Shown in pieces: positions 48,941-59,045 of a DNA stretch of 64,000 nt. The notes below the pieces were generated by a model. It was not told where the DNA came from. It worked only from the letters and a program-made list of their open reading frames with translations, and made no database searches. The stretch spans positions 62,001 through 126,000 of the forward strand of contig JAJFKW010000002.1 in assembly GCA_021773015.1 (NCBI GenBank), written 5' to 3'. How positions within the stretch are numbered: position 1 is the first letter of the stretch; every line of letters begins with the position of its first letter. The translations under genes were made by a program, and so were the position numbers. The DNA is from Woeseia sp. GTDB taxonomy: Bacteria; Pseudomonadota; Gammaproteobacteria; Steroidobacterales; Woeseiaceae.

Positions 48941-51526
48941 ATGAAACACAATTACTTGCCATATGCTGGCGTTGCATTGATCGGATTTGCTGCATCCGTA
49001 CTATTCACATCAGGGGCCGCCTCCGCACAGGATGGGCGGATATCGGATGGTTTCTCTCTCGAAGAGATCATTGTCACGGCTCGACGCAGGTCTGAGAGCA
49101 TTCGCGACGTTCCGGGTACCGTAACCGCCTTGACTGCGGATGTGCTTGAGAGTGCAGGCGTGCGGCGTGCAGAGGACTTTATTGCGCTGACACCTGGCGT
49201 CACGATGGTCAATGCCGCCGAAGTCGGCGATACCCAAGTCAATATTCGCGGCATCAACGGTGCGCGTGATGCTGAAAATAGTTTCGCGTTTTTAGTCGAT
49301 GGAATTTTGTATACGAACCCAGCCGCATTCAATCGCGAATACAGTAACCTTAAGCAAATTGAAATATTTAAAGGACCGCAAGGCGCGATCTATGGTCGCA
49401 GTGCCGCGGCTGGCGCAATCATTGTTACAACGAACAAGCCGGGCAACGATGTTAACTTCGATGCCAAAGTGAGCATCGCACAAGATGATACGTTCAGTGG
49501 CCTGTTCTCCTTTTCGACACCCTTGATTGAGGACAAGTTGTATCTAAACTTGTCAGCCGACATTAGTGAGTCGGACGGATTCTACAAAAATTCGTTTCAG
49601 AACGATTCGCCCATAGTCGATACATTTGAAAGTCACAATATCAATGGGCGACTTATCTGGGCGGCAAGCGATGCTCTGGAGATCGATACCAAATTGCGCT
49701 ACGGGGAGGTTGATGCATCGTCCATCGTTTTCAACTCCATATTTCACTTGCCGGTATTTGCCGGGGCCACTAATACACCCGCAGCTTTTCAAGATAGCAA
49801 TGACGTCAATTTCGTTTTTAATCCTAATATCGTTTCAGACAACGATCAGGAAGCGCTTGAGTTCTCCACTAAGTTCGACTACTCGATGGAAAAAGCAACA
49901 TTGACGGGTTGGCTGCTGTACAGCGACATTGATAATGATTTGATGTCCGATGGTACGTCGGCCGCCTTTGGCTTCTTCAATGGCGACCCAGCCTGCCAGC
50001 AGTCCGTGACAGACCTAAACGCCGCCGGCTTTCAGCTTCCATCACCGCAATTTATCGGCATGTCGCCAGTCGGGGTTATATTCGATCCGAATGGTTCGTT
50101 CCTTGGGGCCTATACACCGACTACCTGCGACGGTATTCAGGAGCAGCTCCGAAATCAGAAAGACTTGAGCGTCGAATTGCGACTGGCTTCGGCCGGTGAC
50201 CAGAGACTCCGCTGGATGGCGGGTGTCTATTTTCTGGATATTGATCGGGAGGTTGGCGTATCACTGAATCGTGATAGCGGCCTTGCGCCGGTTCGCGGCT
50301 TGTTACAAGTGGGTGGTCCAAACAGCACTGCGTCGTTGACGCACGACCAGTTTGACACTCAGGTGCTCTCGGTATTCGGTCAGATCGAGTACGACATGAC
50401 CGATACGACGGAATTATCGTTCGCCTTGCGCTATGACAACGAGGATCGTGACGTCTCGAGTCTGGTGCCAACGAACGTCACGCAATCCGTGATCGACCTC
50501 AATTTCGATACCGTATTTAACGATCCGCTAAATCCAGCTCTCAGCAGTCTCATAAATTCGACCGGTGTCATACCCGACAAGAGCGAAACGTTTTCTGAAG
50601 TGCAACCGAAATTGTCATTTGCGTGGGATGCGACCGAAAATACCAAGCTCTTCGCTAGCTGGGGTGTTGGTTTCAAGGCAGGCGGTTTCAACAATTCGGG
50701 CAGCGCGGCGACAGTTGACATCTTCATCAATGGGTTCATTAATGGCGGTGCTGGTGTACCGTTCGCAGACGACCTTGGTGTTCCGCTTCCCGTGATTACG
50801 GACGACTACAGAGAAGAAACCTCAAGCGCGTTTGAGGTAGGATTCAAATCTCGCCTGCTCAACGGACGACTCAACTTGGAAGGTGCCGCTTACCATACTG
50901 TGGTAGACGATATGCAGTTTTTTGAGTTTATGGTCGGTACATTCGGATTGTTGCGTGTTGTATCCAACATGGACGAAGTGGAAATTTCCGGGATTGAGTT
51001 GGGCGCGAATTTCCAGGCGACCGACAATTTTCGACTGTACGCAGGCGCGAACTTCGTCGACAGCGAAATTAAAGCGAACAGTTCGCGTCCAGATACCGTC
51101 GGTAATGAGTCACCCTATACGCCCGAATACACATTTAACGTCGGGGGCGATGTTGATTTTCCATTGTCGAATGGCATGAACATATTCGCGAGAGTTGACG
51201 CGCAGTTTATTGGTGAGACATGGTTTCACACCGTGCAAGCGGGACAGCGCCCAACGATATTTATGCCGCTGTTCGAATTGGGCTTTGGCGCAGGCGCTGG
51301 CGCCCTCGGTACGGCCGATTTTTCCAACGCTCAGCGAGATGCGTATTTCACGGTTGACCTTAGAGTCGGCCTCGAGGGTGAGCGTTGGTCGGTTACTGCG
51401 TTCGCTTCGAATCTGACCGACGAGAAGTACCTGGAGGAAGTTATTCCGGCACCTGAATTTGGCGGTTCGTTTGACCATCCTAATGCGCAGCGCCGTGTAG
51501 GCGTAGAAGTTGGCTACCGTTTTTGA
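48941..51526 (+). CDS. TonB-dependent outer-membrane receptor, third of three
   Basis: 861 aa, longest of the three. GGGGGAAG precedes the ATG. Signal peptide ends near SGAASAQ; TonB box LEEIIVTARRR; plug with VDGILYTNPAAFN and FKGPQGAIYGRSAAAGAII; barrel finishing RVGVEVGYRF with the terminal Phe of outer-membrane proteins. First gene of the longest operon (receptor, CoA-transferase, HyuA, HyuB, GntR, amidase, lyase, VOC), all rightwards with gaps of 5-30 bp or overlaps. Confidence 0.95.
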   Translation: MKHNYLPYAGVALIGFAASVLFTSGAASAQDGRISDGFSLEEIIVTARRRSESIRDVPGTVTALTADVLESAGVRRAEDFIALTPGVTMVNAAEVGDTQVNIRGINGARDAENSFAFLVDGILYTNPAAFNREYSNLKQIEIFKGPQGAIYGRSAAAGAIIVTTNKPGNDVNFDAKVSIAQDDTFSGLFSFSTPLIEDKLYLNLSADISESDGFYKNSFQNDSPIVDTFESHNINGRLIWAASDALEIDTKLRYGEVDASSIVFNSIFHLPVFAGATNTPAAFQDSNDVNFVFNPNIVSDNDQEALEFSTKFDYSMEKATLTGWLLYSDIDNDLMSDGTSAAFGFFNGDPACQQSVTDLNAAGFQLPSPQFIGMSPVGVIFDPNGSFLGAYTPTTCDGIQEQLRNQKDLSVELRLASAGDQRLRWMAGVYFLDIDREVGVSLNRDSGLAPVRGLLQVGGPNSTASLTHDQFDTQVLSVFGQIEYDMTDTTELSFALRYDNEDRDVSSLVPTNVTQSVIDLNFDTVFNDPLNPALSSLINSTGVIPDKSETFSEVQPKLSFAWDATENTKLFASWGVGFKAGGFNNSGSAATVDIFINGFINGGAGVPFADDLGVPLPVITDDYREETSSAFEVGFKSRLLNGRLNLEGAAYHTVVDDMQFFEFMVGTFGLLRVVSNMDEVEISGIELGANFQATDNFRLYAGANFVDSEIKANSSRPDTVGNESPYTPEYTFNVGGDVDFPLSNGMNIFARVDAQFIGETWFHTVQAGQRPTIFMPLFELGFGAGAGALGTADFSNAQRDAYFTVDLRVGLEGERWSVTAFASNLTDEKYLEEVIPAPEFGGSFDHPNAQRRVGVEVGYRF

Positions 51527-51531
51527 CGTCA

Positions 51532-52743
51532 ATGGAAGATTCAGAGACTGACGTGGTAAGAAAGGGACCGCTGACCGACATCCGGCTGATCGAACTCGGG
51601 CAATTGATTGCCGGCCCGTTTTGCGGGCAGCTCATGGCGGATATGGGTGCCGATGTCATCAAGGTTGAACCGCCCGGGCAGGGTGATCCAATGCGCGAAT
51701 GGGGTCGAGGTGATTACCCCCTCTGGTGGTCGGTTTGTGCGCGAAATAAGCGCTGCGTTACGGCCAATCTTAGGCTGCCCGAAGGTCAGGAGCTCGTCCG
51801 CAAACTGATTCGTCAGGCGGATATGGTGCTGGAGAATTTTCGGCCAGGCACACTCGAGCGCTGGGGCCTAAGCTATGAGGAATTATCGAAGGACAACCCG
51901 GGCCTCATCATGATTAGGGTATCCGGATACGGTCAAACCGGTCCCAATTCAAAGCGGGCGGGCTATGCGGCAATAGGTGAGGCGATGGGTGGAATGCGCT
52001 ATCTGTGTGGTGAGCCTGATCGGCAACCGAGCCGGACTGGTTTGTCGATGGGCGATTCACTTGCCGCGACGTTCGCATGCAATGGCGCGCTTGCGGCTTT
52101 GCATCATCGCGACAAAACGGGAGAGGGACAGGTTATTGATGCCTCGATCTTTGAATCCGTATTGAACGTTATGGAAGCAACTATTCCGGAGTACACCGTC
52201 AGCAAGTACATTCGGGAGCGTTCGGGTGCGACGTTGCCCAACGTTGCACCGTCAAATATTTACGATTGTAAAGATGGGTCATTCTTGATAGCGGCGAATC
52301 AGGATACTGTCTTCCAGCGTTTGTGCGCCGCTATGGGTCAGCCCGAATTGGCAGACGATGAGCGATTTAAAACGCATACGGCCCGCGGACAACGAATGCA
52401 GGAACTGGACGGCTTGATAAGCGAGTGGACTATGACAAAGACTATCGCCGAAGTGGACCAGCTTATGCAGGATGCTGGTGTGCCCGCCGGTGGAATCTAC
52501 CGCGCACCGGAAATGCTTGAGGATCCACATTTTGAAGCTCGCGACGCCATAATCGATATGCCGACGGACGAGTGGCCGAACCTAAAAATGCAAAACGTCT
52601 TCCCGAAGATGTCGAAGACTCAAGGTGAGGTTCGATGGCCGGGAGTTCGGACATTGGGTGTACACAATCAAAGTGTCTACAGCGAGTTACTGGACTTAAG
52701 CGACGAAGAACTCGCAGACTTACAGAAAAAATCAATAATCTAG
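51532..52743 (+). CDS. CaiB/BaiF-family (class III) CoA-transferase
   Basis: 403 aa. The start at ATG 51532 lies 5 bp past the receptor stop. LIAGPFCGQLMADMGADVIKVEPPG (quoted partly: MGADVIKVEPPG, about 38-49) is the opening signature, and Asp175 in GLSMGDSLAATF is the residue that forms the aspartyl-CoA intermediate. Moves CoA between organic acids without ATP. It presumably activates the diacid produced upstream so that the downstream HMG-CoA-lyase-like enzyme can cleave it. Confidence 0.93.
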   Translation: MEDSETDVVRKGPLTDIRLIELGQLIAGPFCGQLMADMGADVIKVEPPGQGDPMREWGRGDYPLWWSVCARNKRCVTANLRLPEGQELVRKLIRQADMVLENFRPGTLERWGLSYEELSKDNPGLIMIRVSGYGQTGPNSKRAGYAAIGEAMGGMRYLCGEPDRQPSRTGLSMGDSLAATFACNGALAALHHRDKTGEGQVIDASIFESVLNVMEATIPEYTVSKYIRERSGATLPNVAPSNIYDCKDGSFLIAANQDTVFQRLCAAMGQPELADDERFKTHTARGQRMQELDGLISEWTMTKTIAEVDQLMQDAGVPAGGIYRAPEMLEDPHFEARDAIIDMPTDEWPNLKMQNVFPKMSKTQGEVRWPGVRTLGVHNQSVYSELLDLSDEELADLQKKSII

Positions 52744-52752
52744 GGGACAAGC

Positions 52753-54816
52753 ATGACATTTCGTCTTGGGGTTGATGTCGGTGGTACGTTTACCGATCTA
52801 TTGCTGGTGGACGAATCATCCGGGCAGACCTACATGGCAAAAGTGCCTTCGACACCGGAAGATTCATCGATCGGCGTGTTGCATGGTATCGACCGAATCT
52901 GCGACGAATCGGATATCGATACCGGCCAAGTGACGCAGGTAATGCACGGCACGACGGTTGCCACGAATGCGGTACTGACTCGAAAGGGCGCGAGTGTCGG
53001 GCTCGTTACGACAAAGGGTTATCGGCAGGTATTGCAGGTTGCACGGTCATTCTGCCCGGGCGGTCTTGGTGGTTGGGTGAGCTACATGAAGGCACCGTTG
53101 TTGGCGCCGCTGGAATTGACGATTGAGGCCGACGAACGTATGGGTGCGGATGGCAATTCTGTCAAGGCACTAGATGCGAAAGCGTTGCGAAGCGACCTAA
53201 AGATCCTGGCCGATACGGGTAAGGTTGAGGCGCTCACAATTTGCTTGATCAACTCCTACGTCAATGGCGAGCATGAAGCGCAAGTCCGTGATGTTGCGAG
53301 AGAAATATTCGGCGATATTCCTATCTCAATTAGTAGCGATGTGGTTCCCGAAATGCAGGAATACGAACGAACGGAAACAACCGTCGTCAATTCCTATGTC
53401 CGTCCGCAAGTGTCGAAGTATGTACAGAACCTGCAAACATCTTTGCAAGAGCGCCTGCGTGATGACGTTAACCTGGCGATATTGAGGTCCGACGGCGGAT
53501 TGGCATCGGCACGCGCGTCAAGTGAATCACCTGTTAATCTGCTGCTGTCGGGACCGGCCGGTGGCGTCGCGGGCGCGGTGTATTTTTGCAGGCGCGGTGG
53601 ATTCGACGACATATTGACGTTTGATATGGGCGGGACGTCGACCGATGTTGCGTTGATTCAAAATGGTCACGCGCGGATTCGTCGCGAAACGCGCGTCAGT
53701 GACATCATGGTTCGTGCGCCATCAGTTGATGTCAGGACGATCGGTGCCGGCGGTGGTTCGATCGCATTCGTACCTGAGCTGACGAAGGCGTTGCGCGTAG
53801 GGCCAGACAGCGCGGGTGCCGATCCAGGTCCGGCAGCCTATATGAAGGGTGGCGAGCAACCAACGGTTTGTGACGCCAACGTAGTGCTTGGGTATCTACC
53901 GTCCGACGTGAAACTCGGTGGCGCGATGGAAATCAATCGTGAGGCTGCGGAAACCGCCGTGCAGACACTGGCCGATGCGATGGGGATTGATCTCCTCACA
54001 GCAGCAGAAGGCATCATCAAGATCGTAAACGAATCAATGCTTGGTGCGCTTAGGTTGGTTTCGGTTGAGCAGGGATACGATCCGCGTGACTTTGCACTGG
54101 TCGGTTTTGGAGGCGCAGGCCCGCTGCACGCAAATGCCCTTGGTGTTCTTAGTGGTTCGTGGCCGGTTATCGTGCCGCCAGGTCCGGGCGTACTGTGCGC
54201 CTACGGCGATGCCACAACGCAAATTCGCGATGAAGCGTCGCGAACCTACGTAACCCGCGTCGATGCGATTTCGGCCGACGATCTGATCCGCGAGCTGGAC
54301 GAACTGCGCGCTCGAGCTGCGGAATCGTTTAAAGCCGATGGCATTGGCGAAGATCAGCAGGAAGTCAGCTATCAGGCCGACTTTCGCTATGCCGGTCAGG
54401 CCTTCCAATTGTCGTTGCCGGTAACCAAGCAAGCATTGGAGAAAGACGGTCTTTCTGCTCTAACCGACGAATTCGATCGCCAGCACGAGCAGCTATTCAC
54501 TTTTGCACATGGTCAGGATCATGAAATCGTAATGATTCGTGCGATTGTCAAGGCGACCAATACGCTAACGGCGGATCTCAAACAAGTGAGTGATAAAGCA
54601 AGCGATCTTAGGGATGCGAAGTTGCATGATACAAAGTTCTACTTTGGGCAGAACTGGCACGATGCAGAGATTTACGACCGCAGTAAGCTTGGGATGGGAA
54701 CCGTGGTTCCGGGTCCCGCCATAGTTGTTGAGATGGATTCAACAACGCTGGTGTTGCCAGACCATACTGCAACTGTCGACAACGTCGGCAACCTCTTAAT
54801 CAACCCGTTTAATTGA
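52753..54816 (+). CDS. hyuA: Hydantoinase/oxoprolinase family subunit A (HyuA-like)
   Basis: 687 aa. GVDVGGTFTDLLLVD (about 5-19) is the actin-like ATPase phosphate-1 loop, GTTVATNAVLTRKG and FDMGGTSTDVALI (about 294-306) follow as in HyuA/acetone carboxylase alpha-type subunits. AGGGGACAAG precedes the ATG. With HyuB it forms an ATP-dependent enzyme that opens hydantoins, 5-oxoproline or related lactams, or carboxylates ketones. Gene order A then B is standard. Confidence 0.92.
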   Translation: MTFRLGVDVGGTFTDLLLVDESSGQTYMAKVPSTPEDSSIGVLHGIDRICDESDIDTGQVTQVMHGTTVATNAVLTRKGASVGLVTTKGYRQVLQVARSFCPGGLGGWVSYMKAPLLAPLELTIEADERMGADGNSVKALDAKALRSDLKILADTGKVEALTICLINSYVNGEHEAQVRDVAREIFGDIPISISSDVVPEMQEYERTETTVVNSYVRPQVSKYVQNLQTSLQERLRDDVNLAILRSDGGLASARASSESPVNLLLSGPAGGVAGAVYFCRRGGFDDILTFDMGGTSTDVALIQNGHARIRRETRVSDIMVRAPSVDVRTIGAGGGSIAFVPELTKALRVGPDSAGADPGPAAYMKGGEQPTVCDANVVLGYLPSDVKLGGAMEINREAAETAVQTLADAMGIDLLTAAEGIIKIVNESMLGALRLVSVEQGYDPRDFALVGFGGAGPLHANALGVLSGSWPVIVPPGPGVLCAYGDATTQIRDEASRTYVTRVDAISADDLIRELDELRARAAESFKADGIGEDQQEVSYQADFRYAGQAFQLSLPVTKQALEKDGLSALTDEFDRQHEQLFTFAHGQDHEIVMIRAIVKATNTLTADLKQVSDKASDLRDAKLHDTKFYFGQNWHDAEIYDRSKLGMGTVVPGPAIVVEMDSTTLVLPDHTATVDNVGNLLINPFN

Positions 54817-54826
54817 GGAGTTGGTC

Positions 54827-56680
54827 ATGACAGCAAGAATTATTGAATCTAACTCCACACCGTTCAAGACAGTTGATGTTGATACGGTAACGGTCGATAT
54901 TATTGAGAATGCACTGCGCAATGTTCGTGAGGAGATGGACGCGGTCCTGTTTCGTACGGCGATGAGTCCGGGAATTCGCGAGCAGGGAGACTGTTTTCCG
55001 ATGGTCGCCAACCGTGACGGCAAAATGGTCGTGGGCCAGTTTGGTTCGTTTATTCACGGATTTATGGAAGCCTACGACGGTGAAATTTATGAAGGTGATA
55101 TTATCCTGACTAACGATCCGTATATGTGCAACGCGGCCGTATCTCACTTGCCTGACTGGATCGTACTGGTGCCGATATTCAAAGACGGCCGACATTTGGC
55201 GTGGTCGGCGATGTTCGGGCATATGTCAGACAACGGCGGCATGGTGCCGGGCTCGATACCGATCAGTGCCGAAACCATATATCAGGAAGGCATTCGGATA
55301 CCGCCAACGAAACTCTATAAGAAAGGCGAGCTGCAAGAGGGCGTGCTCGAATTGATTCTGCACAACGTTCGTACCTCGGACTGGAATCGTTTTGACCTCA
55401 ACGCACTTGTCGCGGCCTGTCGAACGGCAAGCAAGCGCTGCGCTGAGATTGCAGAACGCTTTGGTGATGATGTCTTCCAAACGACCATGCAAATTATGCT
55501 TGACCGCAACCTCGAGGCTATGCGCGCAATTATCAATATGATTGTCCCGGAGGAACCTCAGTATTTCGAGGATTATGTTTGCGACGACGGTGTTGGCAAA
55601 GGTCCGTACAAAATTGCGTGTAAATTGTGGCGGGAAGGAGACGTCGCGATCTTTGATTTTGCAGGTACAGATCCGCAGGCTAAAAGTTCGATAAACTTCT
55701 ATATGAGCGAGGATATGTTCAAGATGTTCTTTGGCTCATTCACGATTAACCTTTTCGATCCGCATATCTTGTTCAATGACGGCTTCTACGAGCTGGTCGA
55801 CGTGCGCATTCCGGAGGGCAGCTTGTTAAAGCCGAAATTCCCGGCAGCGCTTTCAGGCCGTACACACGCCTTGGGACGAATTTTCGATGTCATGGGTGGC
55901 GTTCTGGGACAAGGTGCGCCGGACGCGATGAATGCGGCCGGGTTTTCCGACAGCCCGCACTTGTTTTACTCTGGGTACGATAAGCAAGGCGAGTGGTTCC
56001 AGTTATTCCAAATCGGCTTCGGTGGCATTCCCGGTCGCCCTGTCGGCGATGGCCCGGACGGGCATTCGTTATGGCCGGGTTTTACTAACGTACCCAACGA
56101 ATTCATTGAGGCTTACTTTCCACTACGTATCGCTAAATACGAACCGATTGCGGACTCGGGTGGCGCCGGGTTGCACCGGGGTGGTAACGGTCTGTCGGTT
56201 GCCTACGAATTTCTCGTCGACGGACAAATCGGCGTCCACGATGATCGCTGGTTGACATACCCGTGGGGAGTACGTGGCGGCGATCCGGGCATGCGCTCGA
56301 CCAAGCGATTGGTTCGAGTTGACGGTAGCGAGGAGTGGTTGCCTGCGAAATGCGACGGCGTAAATGTCTACGAGGGCGATGTTCTTTATTTCAATACGTG
56401 GGGTGGCGGCGGCTGGGGCGATCCAATGCAGCGCGATCCGGAACTTGTCAAAACCGATGTCAATCGTGGTCTCGTCTCACGTGATGGTGCGGTTCGATAT
56501 GGTGTCGTAATTGACGACAGCGGCGCCGTCGACGATGTTGCAACAATCAAATTACGCAACAAGGCAATCGAAGATCGCGGGGCGACAGGATTGTTTAATT
56601 TCGGCGGGACCATTGAAGAGCTGGTCGCGCGCGCTCAGGAAGAAACGCACCTGCCGGCGCCACAACCGCCGAATCCTTGA
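54827..56680 (+). CDS. hyuB: Hydantoinase/oxoprolinase family subunit B (HyuB-like)
   Basis: 617 aa. The ATG at 54827 has GAGGAG 6 nt upstream. VTVDIIENALRNVREEMDAVLFRTAMSPGIREQGD (partly: ENALRNVREEMDAVLFRTA) is the usual start, then LTNDPYMCNAAVSHLPDW, GHMSDNGGMVPGS and the C-terminal GGGGWGDPMQRDPE. Forms the catalytic partner of HyuA. The length exceeds simple N-methylhydantoinase beta chains (about 550-590 aa) only slightly. Substrate undetermined. Confidence 0.92.
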   Translation: MTARIIESNSTPFKTVDVDTVTVDIIENALRNVREEMDAVLFRTAMSPGIREQGDCFPMVANRDGKMVVGQFGSFIHGFMEAYDGEIYEGDIILTNDPYMCNAAVSHLPDWIVLVPIFKDGRHLAWSAMFGHMSDNGGMVPGSIPISAETIYQEGIRIPPTKLYKKGELQEGVLELILHNVRTSDWNRFDLNALVAACRTASKRCAEIAERFGDDVFQTTMQIMLDRNLEAMRAIINMIVPEEPQYFEDYVCDDGVGKGPYKIACKLWREGDVAIFDFAGTDPQAKSSINFYMSEDMFKMFFGSFTINLFDPHILFNDGFYELVDVRIPEGSLLKPKFPAALSGRTHALGRIFDVMGGVLGQGAPDAMNAAGFSDSPHLFYSGYDKQGEWFQLFQIGFGGIPGRPVGDGPDGHSLWPGFTNVPNEFIEAYFPLRIAKYEPIADSGGAGLHRGGNGLSVAYEFLVDGQIGVHDDRWLTYPWGVRGGDPGMRSTKRLVRVDGSEEWLPAKCDGVNVYEGDVLYFNTWGGGGWGDPMQRDPELVKTDVNRGLVSRDGAVRYGVVIDDSGAVDDVATIKLRNKAIEDRGATGLFNFGGTIEELVARAQEETHLPAPQPPNP

Positions 56681-56708
56681 TAATCTAGACATTTCACGGT
56701 TTCGCGTT

Positions 56709-57482
56709 ATGAGTGATCTATTAAATTCGCTGAAGTCTGAGCTGCAATTGGCGCAGCACGGTGCCATGGCGCGTGTGCCACTCTATCATCAGTTGTATAC
56801 CGTGCTGAAGGCGGCCATTCTCGATGGCACAATCGCTTACAATGCGCAGATGCCAACGGAACACCAGTTAATCGGTGCGTTCGATGTGTCACGGGTGACG
56901 GCAAAGCGTGCGATGGATGAGCTTGCCGCCGAAAAACTGATTTCCCGATTCCGCGGTAAAGGTTCGCACGTTACGTATCAATACGTTCCTAAACCAGTAA
57001 CAGGACCTCTCGTCGGCATGCTCGAGAGCCTAATCGAGATGGCGGAACACGACAAAGTTCGCGTGGTATCTATTGAGAAGATCATTCCGCCCGCCGATAT
57101 TCGTGCGCTCCTGAATTTGCCCGATGGCGAAACCGTGCATAAGGTCGTTCGCGTCAACAGCAATGAGGAAGGGGAGCCGTACGCGCACTACGTAAGCTGG
57201 ACGACAGGCGTAAGCAAGGCTTTCACAACGCGCAAACTCGAGACCACGGCGCGAATAAAACTGCTGCGGGAAAATGGCATCAAGCTGACGGAGATGAAAC
57301 AGGTACTCAGCGCCGAACATGCTTCGGCTCGCGTCGCCATGGAACTTAAAGTGGAACCGGGTACCGCATTGCTATCGGTGCGCCGATTAGGGCACATCGC
57401 AGGCGGTGCCGTTGTCGATGTGCTTGACGGTCTGTACAACCCCGAGCGGTACCAATATGCGATGGTGATGAGCGTCGATTAG
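56709..57482 (+). CDS. GntR/HutC-family regulator inside the third operon
   Basis: 257 aa from the ATG at 56709; longer frames overlap hyuB. Winged helix: MPTEHQLIGAFDVSRVTAKRA (partly, about 49-69) and MDELAAEKLISRFRGKGSHV. UTRA domain follows (VRVNSNEEGEPYAHYVSW, LSVRRLGHIAGGAVVDVLDG). Embedded in the operon it may sense a pathway intermediate and autoregulate through a site such as 48905-48919. Two different GntR/UTRA proteins now border the island's two halves. Confidence 0.92.
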   Translation: MSDLLNSLKSELQLAQHGAMARVPLYHQLYTVLKAAILDGTIAYNAQMPTEHQLIGAFDVSRVTAKRAMDELAAEKLISRFRGKGSHVTYQYVPKPVTGPLVGMLESLIEMAEHDKVRVVSIEKIIPPADIRALLNLPDGETVHKVVRVNSNEEGEPYAHYVSWTTGVSKAFTTRKLETTARIKLLRENGIKLTEMKQVLSAEHASARVAMELKVEPGTALLSVRRLGHIAGGAVVDVLDGLYNPERYQYAMVMSVD

Positions 57483-57499
57483 GCGTCGGGAGTCGGTTG

Positions 57500-58126
57500 A
57501 TGGCAGATGACTTAACAGAAAATTACAGCGTCTATGATGGCACGCTGGGATTCGGTCAGCAGCCCGCATTGATTCTCGTCGACTTCGTGCAAGCATACTT
57601 CGATAAGAACTGCGATTTGTTCGCTGATGTGGAAGCGGAGTTGGCGTCCGCGTTGCGAATTCGTGATTCTGCCCGAGTGGCTACAATACCCGTCATTTAC
57701 TCTAAGGTTGTATACAATGACGGCGGCGCTGACGGTGGAGTCTTCTTTCGAAAGGCCCCGGTATTAATTAATTTTCTTGCAGGAAGCCCGATGGGCAAAT
57801 GGCCGACCGGTCTGCAGCCTGCAGATGATGAAATTGTCATTGCAAAGCAATATCCAAGTGCCTTTTTCGGAACCTCACTTGCGGCAGATCTCCATTCGCT
57901 CAATGTGGACACACTAATCATCACGGGCGTCACAACGAGTGGCTGCGTCCGCGCAACTTGCGTCGACGCGATGTCGCACGGATTTGTTCCAATAATCGTC
58001 GCTGATGCCTGCGGAGATCGCCACAAAGCGCCACACGAAGCCAATCTCTTTGACATGAATGCGAAGTACGCGGATGTCATCAGCGAGGCGGAAGTTCTCA
58101 AGCATTTGCAAGGAATGACTGCCTGA
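57500..58126 (+). CDS. Isochorismatase-family hydrolase (N-carbamoylsarcosine amidase-like)
   Basis: 208 aa. Triad: Asp in LILVDFVQAYFD, Lys in VIAKQYPSAFFGTSLA and Cys in GVTTSGCVRATCVDAM. The IAKQYPSAFFGT and TTSGCVRAT stretches are characteristic of N-carbamoylsarcosine amidohydrolase/maleamate amidase relatives. GGGAG precedes the ATG. It would remove ammonia (and possibly CO2) from a ring-opened carbamoyl or amide compound made by HyuAB. Confidence 0.9.
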   Translation: MADDLTENYSVYDGTLGFGQQPALILVDFVQAYFDKNCDLFADVEAELASALRIRDSARVATIPVIYSKVVYNDGGADGGVFFRKAPVLINFLAGSPMGKWPTGLQPADDEIVIAKQYPSAFFGTSLAADLHSLNVDTLIITGVTTSGCVRATCVDAMSHGFVPIIVADACGDRHKAPHEANLFDMNAKYADVISEAEVLKHLQGMTA

Positions 58127-58139
58127 TGGGTACCGGATA

Positions 58140-59045
58140 ATGACGACTCGAAGGGTCAATATTAATGAGGTCGGTCCACGCGACGGTCTTCAAAGCGAAC
58201 CGGAAATCTTGCCGACGGCGAGCAAACTGGAGTTTATTCAGCGCGCTATCGATGCCGGAATTAAACGTCTTGAAGTTGCCAGTTTTGTGCATCCGAAGAA
58301 GGTGCCGCAGATGGCGGATGCCGAGGCACTATTAGCCCAGCTACCGCTGATCGACGACGTGTCCTACGTTGGCCTGATCATGAACGAACGCGGCCTCGAT
58401 CGTGCGCTTGATACCGCTGTTCAAGAAATCGGTATGGTGGTGGTCGCTACCGATACCTACAATCGTCGCAATCAAGGCGTTTCGACGAACGAATCCATTG
58501 ACGCCTGGCTGAAGATTGCTGGTCGTGCGAAGTCGAACGGAAAAATTGCAAACATCATGATTTCTTCAGCGTTTGGCTGCCCGTTTGAGGGCGAATTGAG
58601 CGCTGATAAAATCATTGAGATCGCGAAGAGGGTGCTGGAAGCTGAGCCTGCCGAATTGGGCATTGCAGACAGCATTGGCGTTGCTGTCCCCAACCAGGTG
58701 AGCGACTTAGTGCATCGCCTGCGTGACGAGTTCGGGTCCATTCCGATTCGAATGCACCTGCATAATACGCGCAACACCGGTTTGGCGAATGCACAAGCCG
58801 CTATCGATGCGGGCGTGCAATCGTTGGATGCGAGTATTGGAGGTATCGGCGGATGTCCGTTCGCGCCGGCCGCGACTGGAAATATTCCGACTGACGACTT
58901 GCTCTACATGCTGAATCGTTCGGGTATCGAAACAGGCGTGTCACTCGAAAAAATTATCGACACGAGTTTATGGCTCGAACAAGAACTGGGTCGCGGTGTG
59001 CCTGCAATGTTACCTAAGGCCGGAATATTTCCATCGACACAATGA
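58140..59045 (+). CDS. HMG-CoA lyase-like enzyme
   Basis: 301 aa, DRE-TIM aldolase family. NEVGPRDGLQSEP (about 8-20) carries the metal-binding RDGLQ motif, and SIGGIGGCPFAPAATGN (about 235-251) has the catalytic loop cysteine in GGCPFAP. Cleaves 3-hydroxy-3-methylglutaryl-CoA or similar hydroxyacyl-CoA to acetyl-CoA plus a ketoacid. With CaiB-type CoA-transferase in the same operon it provides activation and cleavage. It overlaps the VOC gene by 4 bp (ATGA). Confidence 0.93.
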   Translation: MTTRRVNINEVGPRDGLQSEPEILPTASKLEFIQRAIDAGIKRLEVASFVHPKKVPQMADAEALLAQLPLIDDVSYVGLIMNERGLDRALDTAVQEIGMVVVATDTYNRRNQGVSTNESIDAWLKIAGRAKSNGKIANIMISSAFGCPFEGELSADKIIEIAKRVLEAEPAELGIADSIGVAVPNQVSDLVHRLRDEFGSIPIRMHLHNTRNTGLANAQAAIDAGVQSLDASIGGIGGCPFAPAATGNIPTDDLLYMLNRSGIETGVSLEKIIDTSLWLEQELGRGVPAMLPKAGIFPSTQ